Positions 22,161-33,093 of a stretch of DNA of 64,000 nucleotides are shown one piece after another; the first letter of the stretch is position 1, and each line of letters opens with the position of its first letter. Position numbers and translations under genes: made by a program. The notes beneath the pieces were generated by a model. The model saw nothing but the letters and a program-made list of their open reading frames with translations. It did not search any database and was not told the origin of the DNA. The DNA comes from Hyaloscypha bicolor E (taxonomy: Eukaryota; Ascomycota; Leotiomycetes; Helotiales; Hyaloscyphaceae). The stretch covers positions 1,178,001 through 1,242,000 of the forward strand of contig NW_020194559.1 of the NCBI RefSeq assembly GCF_002865645.1, given 5' to 3'.

Positions 22161-23133
22161 TCTTGGGATTCTTGGGAACCTACTTGGCAGCCGATACACG
22201 GCACTTTGTTAGATGTGCAGATAGAATACTTCATTTAAGCACCCAAGTCTCAAGCCGCCGAAGTGAAATGGATCTCGAATCTCTCCTTGTAATACGACCT
22301 GTAACTCTCCTTCGACCGCAATATATGCACTAAGCGCTTTTTTGTGGATCCTAGTTATGAAGTTAAATTGTTGATCGCGTTCCAAGACGTCTTTTTGGCC
22401 AACGCAAATTGTATGAAGCCAACAAGCGCAAGCAACAAGCCTCCACCCCCTGGCGAACCCTCGGGCCTGCCTATTAAGATTACGAGCACCAAGCAGGACT
22501 GAATAGTTTGAATTATTAGAAGATTTAATGAGACTGACCCCAACTATCATTAGAATTGGCCACAATTCTCAACTATCCTTTAGCGTCTAACCACTTGTAG
22601 TACATTCTATATGTCCTCCTTCTAGGAGGATTTCCTTTGTTCCCGTGCGCGTCGCGGCATCGGAACCTTTATGACTGACGTTACTAAACTCCCCCGCCTG
22701 CCCCTGCATCCCCACCTTTGATTTAGGATTGAAGTTGAACGAGTCTCGAGGGGTCGCAAGCTCGTACATTAGAATAACTCGACAGCAAATCACCGAAGCC
22801 ATAAAACGAGAGATGACCCGCAGGCTATCCTTCACTGAGATGAAAAGCATGCTAGAAAAGGCAAGGTTGCCGTATAAAACATGGCAGACGGTAAGAATGG
22901 AGGTGAACCAGCTAATTGCAATGAACCAATATGTTTCTGGAAGCACTTTAATGGTATGGGGCCGCTGCATTGACACGGGGGTAAAAAGGATTCGTAGATA
23001 ATCGAAGGGCGTATTGCAGGGCAGTTGAGACTTCACTGTGACCCGGAGGTAAAGAGCAACTGCCCCGGAAGTGTGAATAGCTAGGTTGAGGACAGCCCAT
23101 AGAAGAAGAAGGTAGGTGGTCTGAGGGGCAAAG
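22161..23133. other. Region without a supported gene
   Basis: Several open frames of 90-150 codons on both strands show no motifs. The 150-codon minus frame ending at 22587 is hydrophobic in part but has no family signature. This is where the missing N-terminal half of the ceramidase would be expected; its conserved start region (WGPVT, DWCE) is not visible in any frame. Confidence 0.5.
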
Positions 23134-23868
23134 GTGCAGGCTAACCTTCACCTAGACCCCATGCAACTTCTCGACGAGTTGTCTATGATTTACACTACGT
23201 GCATTATGGTCTACGCGGTATTCTCCCACCGCCAATCCACTCGCGCTTGTCTTGCAATTTTCCTCGCTATTTTGTCCCTTGCTGTGTTTATTACGGGCTG
23301 CTATCACTACCTCCAGGATCCAGTATTCCACCAAAATATGTTTGCGCTGCTTACTACCGTCGTCGTTTTGAGGAGCATGTGGATTATGGAGTTGCTGCTT
23401 CGACCATCACGACGAGTTAAAGGGGGAGACGTCGATTTGATTAGCGATGTTGCGGAGCAGGCCAGAGTTAATCGTCGAGATGAGGACATTCTCAAGACAA
23501 TGTGGACGATGATTTCCTGCGGACTCAGTGCTGTCGCGGGTGGGTTTCTTATTTGGAACCTGGATAACATTTTCTGCGGAACCCTGCGGCGTTGGCGCCG
23601 AGATATTGGCTTGCCATGGGGCATATTACTAGAAGGCCATGGCTGGTGGTGAGTATTTTTGTTGATTTGGATGGTGATAAAGTGGCTAATAGCAATTTAC
23701 AGGCATATCTTCACCGGAATTGCAGCTTATTTCAACCTTACCTGGGCTATATGGTTACGGTACTGTCGTGACGTTAAGCAAGATAATGTTCAGTTGGCAT
23801 GGCCATCTGTCTTCACGTCTGTGCCTGTGGTGGTGAGAGTAGAAACCAAAAACGGCAAGTCCAATTAA
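23134..23868 (+). pseudogene. 5'-truncated alkaline ceramidase (YDC1/YPC1, ACER family)
   Basis: Exon 23134-23648, a 54-bp intron (GTGAGT to TTACAG), then exon 23703-23868. The text is an excellent match to the C-terminal two thirds of alkaline ceramidases: MQLLDELSMIYTTC, YHYLQDPVFHQNMFALL, LIWNLDNIFCGTLRRWRR, LPWGILLEGHGWW-HIFTG, then LAWPSVFTS. The Asp of MQLLDEL and both C-terminal zinc His (in GHGWWH) are present. The N-terminal ~100 residues are absent: the calcium-binding DWCE segment, the first transmembrane helices and the Ser/His pair of the family's GSxxFHA motif. The HA of that motif is replaced by QAN. Without them the enzyme cannot be active. The family cleaves (phyto)ceramide in the ER or Golgi membrane. 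Confidence 0.75.
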
Positions 23869-25158
23869 GAAGTTTGATGTTTCAGCCCCAGATGTCACGG
23901 ATCACTATTGCGAGGCCCTATCGTAGGTCGCACTTGCATATACTATACCATCTTAATAATAATACCTTTGCTTTTCCTATGCTATTTCCGAGGATCCCCA
24001 TGTGAATGGCAATAAATGATCCCTGAATACTATATACATACCTGGAATAGGGTAACCAAAATAGAAGTCCGAAGGGATCGTGAGGCTACCTCAGCCGATG
24101 ATTGCCTCGAGACTTTTGGATAGTGTCAATTATTTCAAAAAGAACTGATCAGAACCCGAAATAGACTCAAACGGAGCGAGAGCATATTTTATGGAATATC
24201 TAGGCCACATTGCATTGAACCTTTATGCCTGCGTTGCCCCTCATTACTAGGGAGATAGATTTTATTATGCTAAAGATTGTTGGCTAAGTTACCTTGACTT
24301 AAACCCATTGCTATTACCGCTCTTAGTTCCAACTATGTAGCTCAGGGTTGCAGTCTTGAGGTTAAAATAAATTAGAGGTTTGGTGGCAATGGGAGAAAAA
24401 GGTTCGACAGTGAAGTAATATTGGGGGCAAGGTTGAGTCCCTCCCATGGCGTGGCGTTCTTGACAGAGGGTTTTCCCGATGGCAAGTAACTTCTTCTCTG
24501 CTTTCTGAGAGGTTTCGTTTGCGTTGCATCCTATTGTATTGCCTGTTCTTTATCTCGATCTACATAGCCTTGCTTTAAAGCTTTAAAGTGCGTGAATTTC
24601 ACTTCTATTATTATTACTCTATTCAAGAGCAATATAATATAGATTACTTGAATTTAAAATAAAGCTATAACTAAATCTAGTAATATAATTTTAATTTTAA
24701 TATAAAATATAAAACTATTAATTAATTAATTAATACTTATTAATAATTTTTTTTTTATAATTAATAATTATATGTTTTTCAAATTATATTAAATATTATT
24801 ATTAATTTCTTTTCTTGAAAAATTATTTAAAATATAATATTAAATCCTTAGTAATTCAAATTCTTTTTATATTTATATTTGATTGCTTTTAATAAAAGAA
24901 ACTTTTAAATAACTTAATATATATTTTATTTTTATAATTACTTAATTTATTATTTTATATTATATTTCTATATATTTTCTTTAATATTATTTAATAGTTT
25001 CTAAAGTAAAGATACTTATATTTTACTGAAATTTGCTTATTTTAATAGAATTAAGAAAAATAAGACAAATACTTCTCGATAATAAAGCCACTTCTTAGCT
25101 TCTTATAGTATTATTAATATCACGCATTTCTAAAGACGCCGATTGAAGTTTATAACAT
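23869..25158. other. Gene-free interval with an A+T-rich block
   Basis: No gene. About 24580-25110 is an abrupt block of almost pure A/T with runs of TTAATTAATTAA, resembling the RIP-type blocks further right on a smaller scale. No coding motif could be followed inside it. Confidence 0.6.
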
Positions 25159-25521
25159 TCAAGATAATAATACAGCAGCAAGCCCAACCATCCCCGGCAT
25201 ACCCTGAATAAAGAAGATCTTCTTATTTGCCGTAGCCCCACCCACCGCCCCAGCAGCCAACACGCATCCCAAAAAGAAAAGCTGAATCTGTTTCCCGAAG
25301 TCTCGAACCGGATGGAACAATCCCCAGTACAGCCCTGCGGCTAAGAATCCATTATACAGTCCTTGATTAGCGGCAAGGACCTTTGTACTCTCAGCGAATG
25401 CTGGTGTGGTGCGGAAAGCTTTTCGGCCGCGGGGAGAGGTCCAGAGGAAGGATTCGAGGACCATGATGTAGATGTGCTCGGTGGCGACGAGGAAGACGGG
25501 GATGGAGGAGAGGGGTGGCAT
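25159..25521 (-). CDS. DUF1304 small integral membrane protein
   Basis: 120 aa from the Met at 25521; 28 further in-frame residues upstream look like leader and exceed the usual family length. Four hydrophobic segments are visible: IPVFLVATEHIYIMVLESFLW, NGFLAAGLYWGLF, IQLFFLGCVLAAGAVGG and MPGMVGLAAVLL. The signature VATEHIYIMVLESFLW and the AANQGLYNGFLAAGL stretch are characteristic of DUF1304. Function is unknown. The gene looks intact and is one of the few intact genes in this region. It is bordered by the A+T-rich block on its 3' side and diverges from the methyltransferase pseudogene on its 5' side. Confidence 0.85.
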   Translation of the reverse strand: MPPLSSIPVFLVATEHIYIMVLESFLWTSPRGRKAFRTTPAFAESTKVLAANQGLYNGFLAAGLYWGLFHPVRDFGKQIQLFFLGCVLAAGAVGGATANKKIFFIQGMPGMVGLAAVLLS

Positions 25522-25884
25522 TTTGGGTTCTGGAAAAGAGATAGATCTGGGGGAGAGAATGGGATATGAGAGATGGAAAAGGGGCGAAAGTTGGGAGGGA
25601 TTCAAATAAAGGTTTGCATGCAGTCAATAACCGAGGCAATTTTACAGAATGCGATCACATGTTTAGACAGGGGGGTGGATCCCGAAGCACAGGTGCATAA
25701 ATACTCCTCTCTACACAAATCCCAGCATGTCGCATAACGCGCACTAAGTGAGGAACGAGTGCATATATACGGTACCCGGTGTAGGCGGCAAACTCTCCAC
25801 AATGCCTCATCTCCCTCCCGTTTTGTTCTCTTTCATTAATTCGTGCTTCTCCTGCGCATACCACTCTCACGGACGCATCTTGAC
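25522..25884. promoter_or_regulatory. Divergent intergenic region (DUF1304 gene / methyltransferase pseudogene)
   Basis: About 360 bp separating two divergent starts. No distinct element can be assigned, and short open frames here are chance frames. Confidence 0.3.
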
Positions 25885-27110
25885 ATGGCCACCGAAAGCA
25901 CAGCAACCCAGCTGTCAATTGAAGTTGTAAGGTTTTCTTCCCTATCCATCAGGAACACGAACTAAATGTATTCTCCAGGAAGGCGAAATTGAAGCAAATC
26001 CCAATGAGTATATCCGGCCAAGTTGACTGAGATGATTTGTCACGAACAAAGTTAGCAGCACTGGGAGTGACACTACCTCATTGTCTTCTGGTGTCGCGAA
26101 GTTTCGATACGAGAATCGAAGGCGATATCATGGCTACAAGGATGGATTGTACAGTACATGATTGTCTATCAACTTCCATCCTCTCCACAAGAAAATTATC
26201 GCAGCCGAACAACGACATATAGCTGAGTGTTCGGGATCTTGGGTCAGCTCCATGCACATTATAGAGGAAGTATAATAACAACAAGCAACAGTTACCATAT
26301 CTTGCTTATCCTGCCCGACAATAAGCTTCATCTTGCTCCAATTCCCGAGAAGCCACATGCAAGTGAATATTGCCCTCAGTTGCTCTTCTTAACTAATACA
26401 TTGCCAGCAAATATTAGATATCGGCACAGGTACGGACATTTGGGCAACATGGTTGGCTGCCCCCCCTCGTCTCGGGTTGTTCTTTCTGACCCGAACAGAG
26501 AAGTGAGTATTCAGTACAATTCCGCTCAGGCAATGGGCACCAACTTGTCTTCAGTTCAGCCAACTTCTCCATCTCCCACTATAAATTGGAAATTGACAAT
26601 GCATCAATCCAGTGGATGTTCACCCCAAGTAGCACTGGTCTCGTATTCATGTGTTTCATGCTTGACTGCTCCGTAAACTGGCCAACTATTTACAAGGAAA
26701 TATTCAGGCGAGGAATTTATTTTCCTGTTCATTTATCTTTCTTCTGAAACATTTTAAGGGTTCTCAAGTTAGGTGGATGGCTGGAAGCAGCCAGCTTTGT
26801 CAACGTTTTTGGGAAGAGGTACAAGCTCCCCATCGGCATTTGACCAGCAGGCCCCAAAACGGAGGAATTAGAGATGCAGTTCCGCGCCTATATTAAGGAT
26901 GGTATGGAAGGATATGCAATGGCCTTGCTGACTCGGGTTTTGCAAGTAAGGACAACTTCGTCTTTTTCTTGCACACGGCACTCAGGCTAACTGACTTTTC
27001 CGGTTCTTAAGAGGGAGGACGCCGAGGCTCAAGTGTTTTTTTGCCCAGCTCATAGCCGCCTTCAAGGACAAGAAAGTACACACATATGGTATGCAAGTTC
27101 CCTAAAATTG
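25885..27110 (+). pseudogene. LaeA-like SAM-dependent methyltransferase, heavily broken
   Basis: A normal-looking first exon (MATESTATQLSIEV, then a GTAAGG donor) is followed by family blocks in the right order but in changing frames. They are FRYENRRRYHGYKDGLY (the N-terminal motif of this fungal family, about 26105), DNKLHLAPIPEKPH (about 26320), LDIGTGTDIWAT (the SAM-binding loop, about 26408), MGTNLSSVQPTSPSPTINW (about 26535), then WPTIYKEIF (about 26680), VLKLGGWLEAASF (about 26765), GMEGYAMALLTRVLQ (about 26905) and DKKVHTYGMQVP (about 27070). At least five frame changes and several stops separate them. LaeA-like enzymes are velvet-complex or tailoring methyltransferases. This copy cannot be functional, but nearly its whole length remains. 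Confidence 0.75.
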
Positions 27111-27585
27111 GAGAACTCATTAGAGAAATCTTCGCACTTATAATTAATGAGCGTTTAGCACTTGCATCTACGAGCAAAAGCTGCTTGCCACTTAGGAACA
27201 AGTTCCTGTGCCAGAAGCTATCCCTGTTGCTGCTTTTCAGCCCCCGGAGGTCTATATCGACGTTCTGACAATATACGAGGAGGGTGTTTATAGTTCGTTG
27301 GCGTTCCTAAGCTTGCGATCACTTGGTGCGACTCAGTCTGCAAATTCAAATACTCGCCCTGCAACGCTTGCGAAAATGAATAAGCTAAGATTGAAGTACC
27401 ACGTCCATGCACCGTATTCACTGCGGAAAGCAGCTCGTCGAGTAAGAGCAATATGTTAACCTGCGAGAGATAAGGTATCCTCATAGTGTCTTTCAATTTG
27501 TCCACAACCGCAGTGGCTTGGTGGGTGTTTGAAGTCGGCACTTCACCCAGCCACGCAGCGTGCACCCGCGTAAGCGCTATGTCAG
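27111..27585. other. Interval without a supported gene
   Basis: Open frames of 60-115 codons on both strands, none with a motif. It may include the last codons of the methyltransferase pseudogene and the decayed 5' end of the membrane-protein pseudogene. Confidence 0.45.
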
Positions 27586-28662
27586 TTGCCAGAAACAGTA
27601 TATTGGTTCCTAATAATGGCTTGAGTTATCTGGAGTCCTCTTGATCGGTGGCGGCTCTGGGTTTACTGAGTCTAGAAAACGTTAAACGGAGTCCCTGCTG
27701 GTTCCTCATCCTCACCCCAGTATTCCCACTTGGCATCACTTGTTTCTCGGTCATTTCCAAGAAACCCACGCAGGAAAAACTATAACACGATCGCAGCCGA
27801 AATTCAATTCAATGATTTTGTCTGCCATGTCACTCTCCGTCACGCAAAGCATTATTATCCACTTCCCCTTTTCGTTCTCCCAAGCGCCGTCAGCCCTCTA
27901 AATATCACCAGTATTGTTCAATGGATCGATAATACTATCCTCAAAGGGCCAAACTCTCCGCGACGAGTTGAAATACTATGCTCTCCCATTTGAGGGCATT
28001 GGCTTTGTATCACACCTCCTCACATATTACACCATCGTTATGTTGGCAAGGGGTCGGAGTCCATGTCGATTTCAAGAGAATCACCATGGGATATTAACAC
28101 ATTTCTGGCCATCGTTGGTCTACTCTTTACCCTCGCAACCTCTATATTACGATGTTGAGGTCAGACAGGGGTGGGAGTTTATGGTTATTGCATCTTGGAC
28201 AATGGCAATGTCGTTGATCTTGTCTGTTATCGCCACTCATTCTTCAATAATTGTGCGGCGACGGAAGCTTCCAACAGACCACCAGAAGATTTTATGATGG
28301 CTTTCCCTCTATCTGGCACTATTGCTAGATCTGCCGGATTATTTTCGCTCGTTCGTGGGTCCTGGCAAAATCACATCGTCTGGTGCTTGACAGTTGGATT
28401 TCTTGCAATCACAGGAGCTTTCTATTTGTTTGGAGCTGTAGTAGTATGGCATGCGGAGCCATATGATCGGAAGATGACAAGACATATATTTGCTGCCTTT
28501 ACGGGGGTTTTGTGCCTCTGCGTTGGGGCAGGTGTATTGGCAGCCCTCTACAGCGACTGGGTCGCTGCTATTGTGGATAATTATGCCGGAATCCAGTTGG
28601 AAACGTTAAGGTTCTATACTGGACCTATTTGCGGCGAAGAGACTGCCATTCTCTCCTTCTAG
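27586..28662 (+). pseudogene. Multi-pass membrane protein, frameshifted; family unnamed
   Basis: Hydrophobic, protein-like segments alternate between frames. They include GIGFVSHLLTYYTIVMLARGRSP (about 27990-28060, one frame), DINTFLAIVGLLFTLATSILRC (about 28090-28155, next frame) and WEFMVIASWTMAMSLILSVIA (about 28170-28235, first frame again). A last frame runs to the stop with IVWCLTVGFLAITGAFYLFG and FAAFTGVLCLCVGAGVLAAL. At least five transmembrane helices are implied. The frame changes at about 28080, 28160 and 28265 have no GT-AG pair that would remove them as introns, so I call it a pseudogene. The stop TAG at 28660-28662 overlaps the stop of the convergent FAD monooxygenase. Confidence 0.6.
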
Positions 28663-29991
28663 CTTATGCTACTACCCCTCAAATTGATCCTTGCAGCGTC
28701 ATATATGGCATCTATATCCTCCATCCAAATCCACTTCATCCTACTCTCAATCCTCGCCTTTACTAATGGCATACAATCATCAAATGTGAGACCTCTCATA
28801 TCTGGCGACTGCATCTCGTAGATGTCACCAGCTTCTCTTGTCGTCTCTTGAACCTTCTGAGCTCTGGGTAACCTCACCTCTTGATACAGGTGCAGCTAGT
28901 CTTTTATGTCGACAGACGATTTGAAGAAGTCCTGCATTGCGCGACTAAGAATGTAACCATCTTCAATCGCCTGACCGGCACCAGCACCTGACTTGTTATT
29001 AGGTTAAAGTATATGGGTTTGGATGCGTACCTTGGTATGGCAGCATGGCATGAGCGGAGTCTCCCACCAATACCACTTGGCCGTCCTCGTACACCCATTC
29101 TGCAAGCGGATCTCGATCATTGAGAAGCCATTTTGACGGCGTGGATGTAAGTTTACCTATAACCCTTTAAACAGTCTCTTCAAATCCAGCAAAATCATTT
29201 CTCATATCCATAATATCACCTGTGCAAGACCAACTTTCTTTGAGATCTCCCAATTCGACCCGGTCCTTGGTGACAAACCCCACCACATTCAATAATTTGT
29301 TTTGACTGATTGGAAAGACGAGAAAGTGCCTGTCTCGGGCCATCCACTGGACAGATTTGGTCGGAAAACGCCACCCTTCTGCGATACTTTGCACCTCAAC
29401 AGGTCCCCTCCAGGCAATCCTGCCACTGTATATTGGCCTGTCAGTGACGTACTGGGATCTCAAGGCAGAATGGATGCCATCGCATCCAATAATGGTCACA
29501 TGATTGTCAAATCTCTGCCTACAGTTAGTTCTCCGCATAAAGGAGTTAAAGGGGTGGAGAAAATACACCTTCACGTGCTTGCAACACTTCTTCGTAAACA
29601 AGGATGCCGCACCTCGCTCCCTCACAGCAGCCAGAAGCAGATCTAGAAACTCGGCTCTTTGAACCGGAGAGTTTCTGAATTTCTGTGCAAGCTCCTCCCG
29701 TACCGTGACAACTTCCTCGCCAGTGTCAAATCGTCGAAAGGTGATCCAGAATCCTTCCGTATTCCCTGATATCCCGCTCAGGCGTTCTCCCAGTCCAATT
29801 TTATACAGTAACTTTGCAGCATTGACTCCAATTCCCACACCTGCACCAATCTCCTTGTACTCTGAAGCTTGCTCGTAGGCTGATATTTGAACATGATTTT
29901 TGCAGTGCCAATTCAGCGAAAGAGCTGAGAAGAGGCCACCAATTCCACCGCCTATGATGGCAATTCGAAAAGGATTGGGAATCTCGGACAT
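28659..29991 (-). pseudogene. FAD-dependent monooxygenase (salicylate hydroxylase-like) with two in-frame stops
   Basis: Start ATG 29991. The FAD-binding GxGxxG is G14-G-G16-IG-G19 (IAIIGGGIGGL), the DG motif is IIGCDGIHSALR, and the GD motif is VLVGDSAHAMLPYQ-GAGAGQAIEDG, rebuilt across an intron at 28988-29030. A further small in-phase intron lies near 29520-29580. The frame is open except for TAA at 29167-29169 (before RVIGKLTSTPSKWLLNDRDPL) and TAG at 28896-28898 (before LHLYQEVRLPRAQKVQE). Both stops lie between conserved blocks with no loss of phase. Homologues are flavin hydroxylases acting on aromatic acids or polyketides with NAD(P)H and O2. With both stops the product ends before the substrate-domain GD motif, so it is inactive unless read through. 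Confidence 0.8.
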
Positions 29992-30410
29992 GATTCATAT
30001 GCAGGTGAGCAAGCAGGAATGAGTTCTGGGTCAGCATTTTCTAGGCGGGGTATGTCGGTTGCGACGGTTAAATGTGCTCCCTCCCCGATCCTGAGGTGCC
30101 GACTTAGCCATGACTGGCTTAATGCTCCGTTCGGTGGCGATAGCGCACTCTGAGGGTCACAAATGCTTGCTAATGTGTCATATGGGATAAATTCTCTGTG
30201 GTCTTCCTCAAAACACTTGGGATCCTGAAGATATACTGAAGCGCTAACTTCTTAAAAGGGGCTTAAGGGGCTTTCTCGCTTCACTCAGGGGCGGGATAAT
30301 GGGGTCGCTAAAAAAATTGGAGAGTTTTAGAGTCCCCGACGTCACGACTTTTCAACCTTCAAATCACCCCAACTCCTCTTCAAACCTTCAACGACCCAGA
30401 TGTCTCTAAC
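29992..30410. promoter_or_regulatory. Divergent promoter region
   Basis: About 420 bp between the FAD monooxygenase (minus) and the methyltransferase-like gene (plus). No clear TATA element. No coding potential. Confidence 0.35.
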
Positions 30411-31481
30411 ATGCCCCCTCCAGATGAAATATTCGCCAATTGGCGTGGTCTCGTCGATCATAACATCCTCGCGACTATACGAACAACGTTCGAGCTCCCG
30501 TCAGAAGACAATTACGTCTATCGAGCTGAATCATTCGCGATGACGCTAAGACAGATCGAGGAGCAAGTCCATACTGGCAACCTTAGATGGAAATATCAAG
30601 CGCATGGGCAGCAGATAGAGGTGAGCTCTGTGGGAGGGTGTGCAGTCGACAGCAGTATTAACTGACTGAAGATTCCGTCTGCGGACATAACGGCATACAC
30701 CTCGATCTTCTCCCCGACGACTCATACCGCCGGGGCCTTGACTTCCTTCCACTCGAATGCAAAGAAAGGTTCCCCACGAGCAACTGTTGCTGAATACCTC
30801 CAATCACGACGTCTTTCGCCTTTCAAGATCCCCAAATCAAAAGCGCACATCAATCCATACTACGATGTTTGGGTACAATCCTGCCAACTGACGACATTCC
30901 TCGGCCCCCTTCCCAATCCCTCATACTCGCACCCTCTTAATGCCAAACAGACGCACCCTGTGCTTCCCGTCCTTTATCATCATTTTGGATGTGTTGTGCC
31001 GACTTGGGAGGCGTTGAATATCATTGCACAACTGGGCAAGGGGGGAGTTATTGACATGGCGAGTGGGAATGGATACTGGACATACATGCTGCGACGCATG
31101 AATGTTGAAGTCGTTGCTATTGACAACATGGCGAGCGAATATCGGACAATGTGGATTTCGAACACGGTGAAGGCAGATGGAATTGAATACTTGAGGAAGA
31201 ATGCTGGCGGGCAGGGAAAGGTGTTGCTGATGGTTTATATCGTCACAGCAGGTACTTTCACGAGGAGACTGCTGGAAGCATATCGAGGAGACAGAATTAT
31301 TGTTGTTGGAACACAAAACAGAAACAGATACACTGGGTTCACTGATTGCACGATGGAAGAGTACTTTGAGAAGGAAATGACTGACTGGGAGAAGGTCTGC
31401 AGGATTGAGATGCCAAGTTTCGCGGGCAAAGACGAAGCGATGTTTATATGGGAAAACAACTGTGGCAAGGCGACAATATAG
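30411..31481 (+). CDS. SAM-dependent methyltransferase-like protein
   Basis: Two exons, 30411-30620 and 30672-31481, with a 51-bp intron. The product is about 339 aa. The N-terminal ~100 residues hold a helical segment (EDNYVYRAESFAMTLRQIEEQ). A class I methyltransferase-like core follows: a glycine loop in GVIDMASGNGYWTYMLRR, an acidic end of strand 2 in VEVVAIDN, and later strands VLLMVYIV and IIVVGTQNRNRYTGF. The usual GxGxG is replaced by ASGNG, so SAM binding is likely but not certain. The substrate is unknown. The gene appears intact and is divergent from the broken monooxygenase. Confidence 0.7.
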
Positions 31482-32396
31482 GACACATTCATATATTTCG
31501 GCACGTCAGCGTCGGAAACTAGCCGCTTAGTTGCTCTGATTCTTGCACCGAGGAGTACCAATGGAAGCTTTTGCTATCCGGGTCCCCGACCACGGCGTCG
31601 TATCGCTACTAGTTACCAAAATACAACGTTCTGAAGTCACAGGGAGTCTTTGCAGGTACTTGTCCAGCCTTGGCGGCTCCAGGTAATCGACTTCTTTTGG
31701 AATTATGCTGGCTGAGGGCTCAACCTTCCTAACTGATGACAGGGAACTTGCGGAAAACTAACCAGAACTTCATGTCGAAGAAGCAGCGCACCACCTCGGA
31801 AAAGTGCCCAAGATTAGTAACTTGGCGAGTGGCACAATTTTGGTGGTCGGATTAGCCTCTTCCCGGGTTTAGAGCGATGAAGCCGGTGCTAGCGGCCCCA
31901 CTTTTCGAATTCAAAGAAGTCAGAGAAATGTCTCCACGAGCCCAGTCTGCACGAGTGGGCATGATTCGAACGATTGCGACTATCCATTCCGATCTGGTTA
32001 TACGAGCAGTTATTGAATTGGCATCTCTGCGAAGGAGAGAGGACCGTGTGTACGGCGGAAAGGAAAGGACCTACCTTTGGGAGTACCATAATCGATCGAG
32101 CAAGATAAGGTTGCACAGAGATGCAAGAAGATGATGTTCGGCCAACGAGATGCAAGTATGTGAGCGCAGATTGAGCAACTGTCCGGCCTGTCGCCCAATA
32201 AGAGGTTCGCCCACTTCAGGAGTTTGATGGTAGAGAACCTGGGAGTACTTCGCAAGCAATAGAGCAGGGTCAACCCATGGCATCCAGATATAGCTTAAAA
32301 TGGGTAAGTGATAAATAGTGCCACTATCCTTCAATAAACTGTAAGAAGGTCTCCGACTATCACAAAGTCAACACAAGAAATCCACCAATCTGAAAA
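31482..32396. other. Intergenic, no supported gene
   Basis: Overlapping open frames of 85-90 codons on both strands around 31880-32330 have no motif and no splice partners. No tRNA was recognised. Confidence 0.5.
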
Positions 32397-32832
32397 ATGC
32401 GACTTTCGACAGGTCCTTTGGTTGTGTTGGCGGCCTCTTCTTCTGCCGCAACTACTTTGCTCAAAGTTGTAAAGCCCAATGTCGTCCCAAGCACCTACAT
32501 TAGGCAATTTAATCTAGGAACATGTATGCGAACCCGCCAGTACACTTGTCAAACGTTGACCAAAACTAAGGTTCCGCAGATACCTTCTATCAAAATCTTA
32601 CGGCTAATGGAATTGATACTGTCCATCGTCACACCTTGCAACCCAGCGTTTTTTTCTGGGAACATCATTCCACTTGACTTCAGACACCAAGACCAGCCTG
32701 GATGTCATTAGCAATCTTACTCAAGTCAAGTTGATCACTCCGGTGGGACTGTTCAACAGTCTCCAGAAGACGCCTTCCTTAGTGAGGCTAATGATTCGAC
32801 TTGAGAGAAGCTTGGAGTCCCTCGGTGTCTGA
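32397..32832 (+). pseudogene. Subtilisin-type protease propeptide (inhibitor I9) remnant
   Basis: It begins with a signal-peptide-like MRLSTGPLVVLAASSSAAT and then NVVPSTYI, the usual start of fungal S8 protease propeptides. In another frame DTFYQNLTANGIDTVHRHTLQ continues the propeptide, and in a third SLDVISNLTQVKLITPVGLF matches its last conserved strand, ending at TGA 32830. The blocks are in the correct order but in three frames. No catalytic Asp/His/Ser region follows, so the protease domain is lost. This is the relic of a secreted or vacuolar subtilase. Confidence 0.65.
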
Positions 32833-33093
32833 AGAATTATTTTTTCTTTATTTGATTTCTCAATAATTGTTCGCCTCAGCCTTGCCGGCTGCAATCGCTA
32901 TTCGTTCGGGTGGTAGGTGGTTAAGTGCGTGCAATTCGTTGGGAAATGCGAACCTTTTGCCTCAACAAACAAATTCTCTTATTGCTTGCGGCTGCCTTGC
33001 AAACATCCTTCTATCTATCATCTGATATTTCAGCCGCATGCGCTGCTGTTATCTTGGGTTTATTTTGAATCGCGGAGCCCAGACTGGCCAGCG

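Noticed and set aside
22587..23036. 150-codon partly hydrophobic minus-strand frame, considered as the missing ceramidase N-terminus or a separate gene
   Set aside because: Wrong strand for the ceramidase and none of its conserved residues; no recognisable family.
5891..28898. Reassigned nuclear genetic code (TAA/TAG = Gln), suggested by four in-frame stops at Gln-like positions
   Set aside because: TAG is used as a genuine stop in GNA1 (13423-13425) and ends the HET and monooxygenase frames themselves. Reading on from GNA1 gives no conserved text.
31950..31990. ATTCGAACG word resembling a tRNA T-loop
   Set aside because: No D-arm, anticodon arm or acceptor stem could be paired around it.
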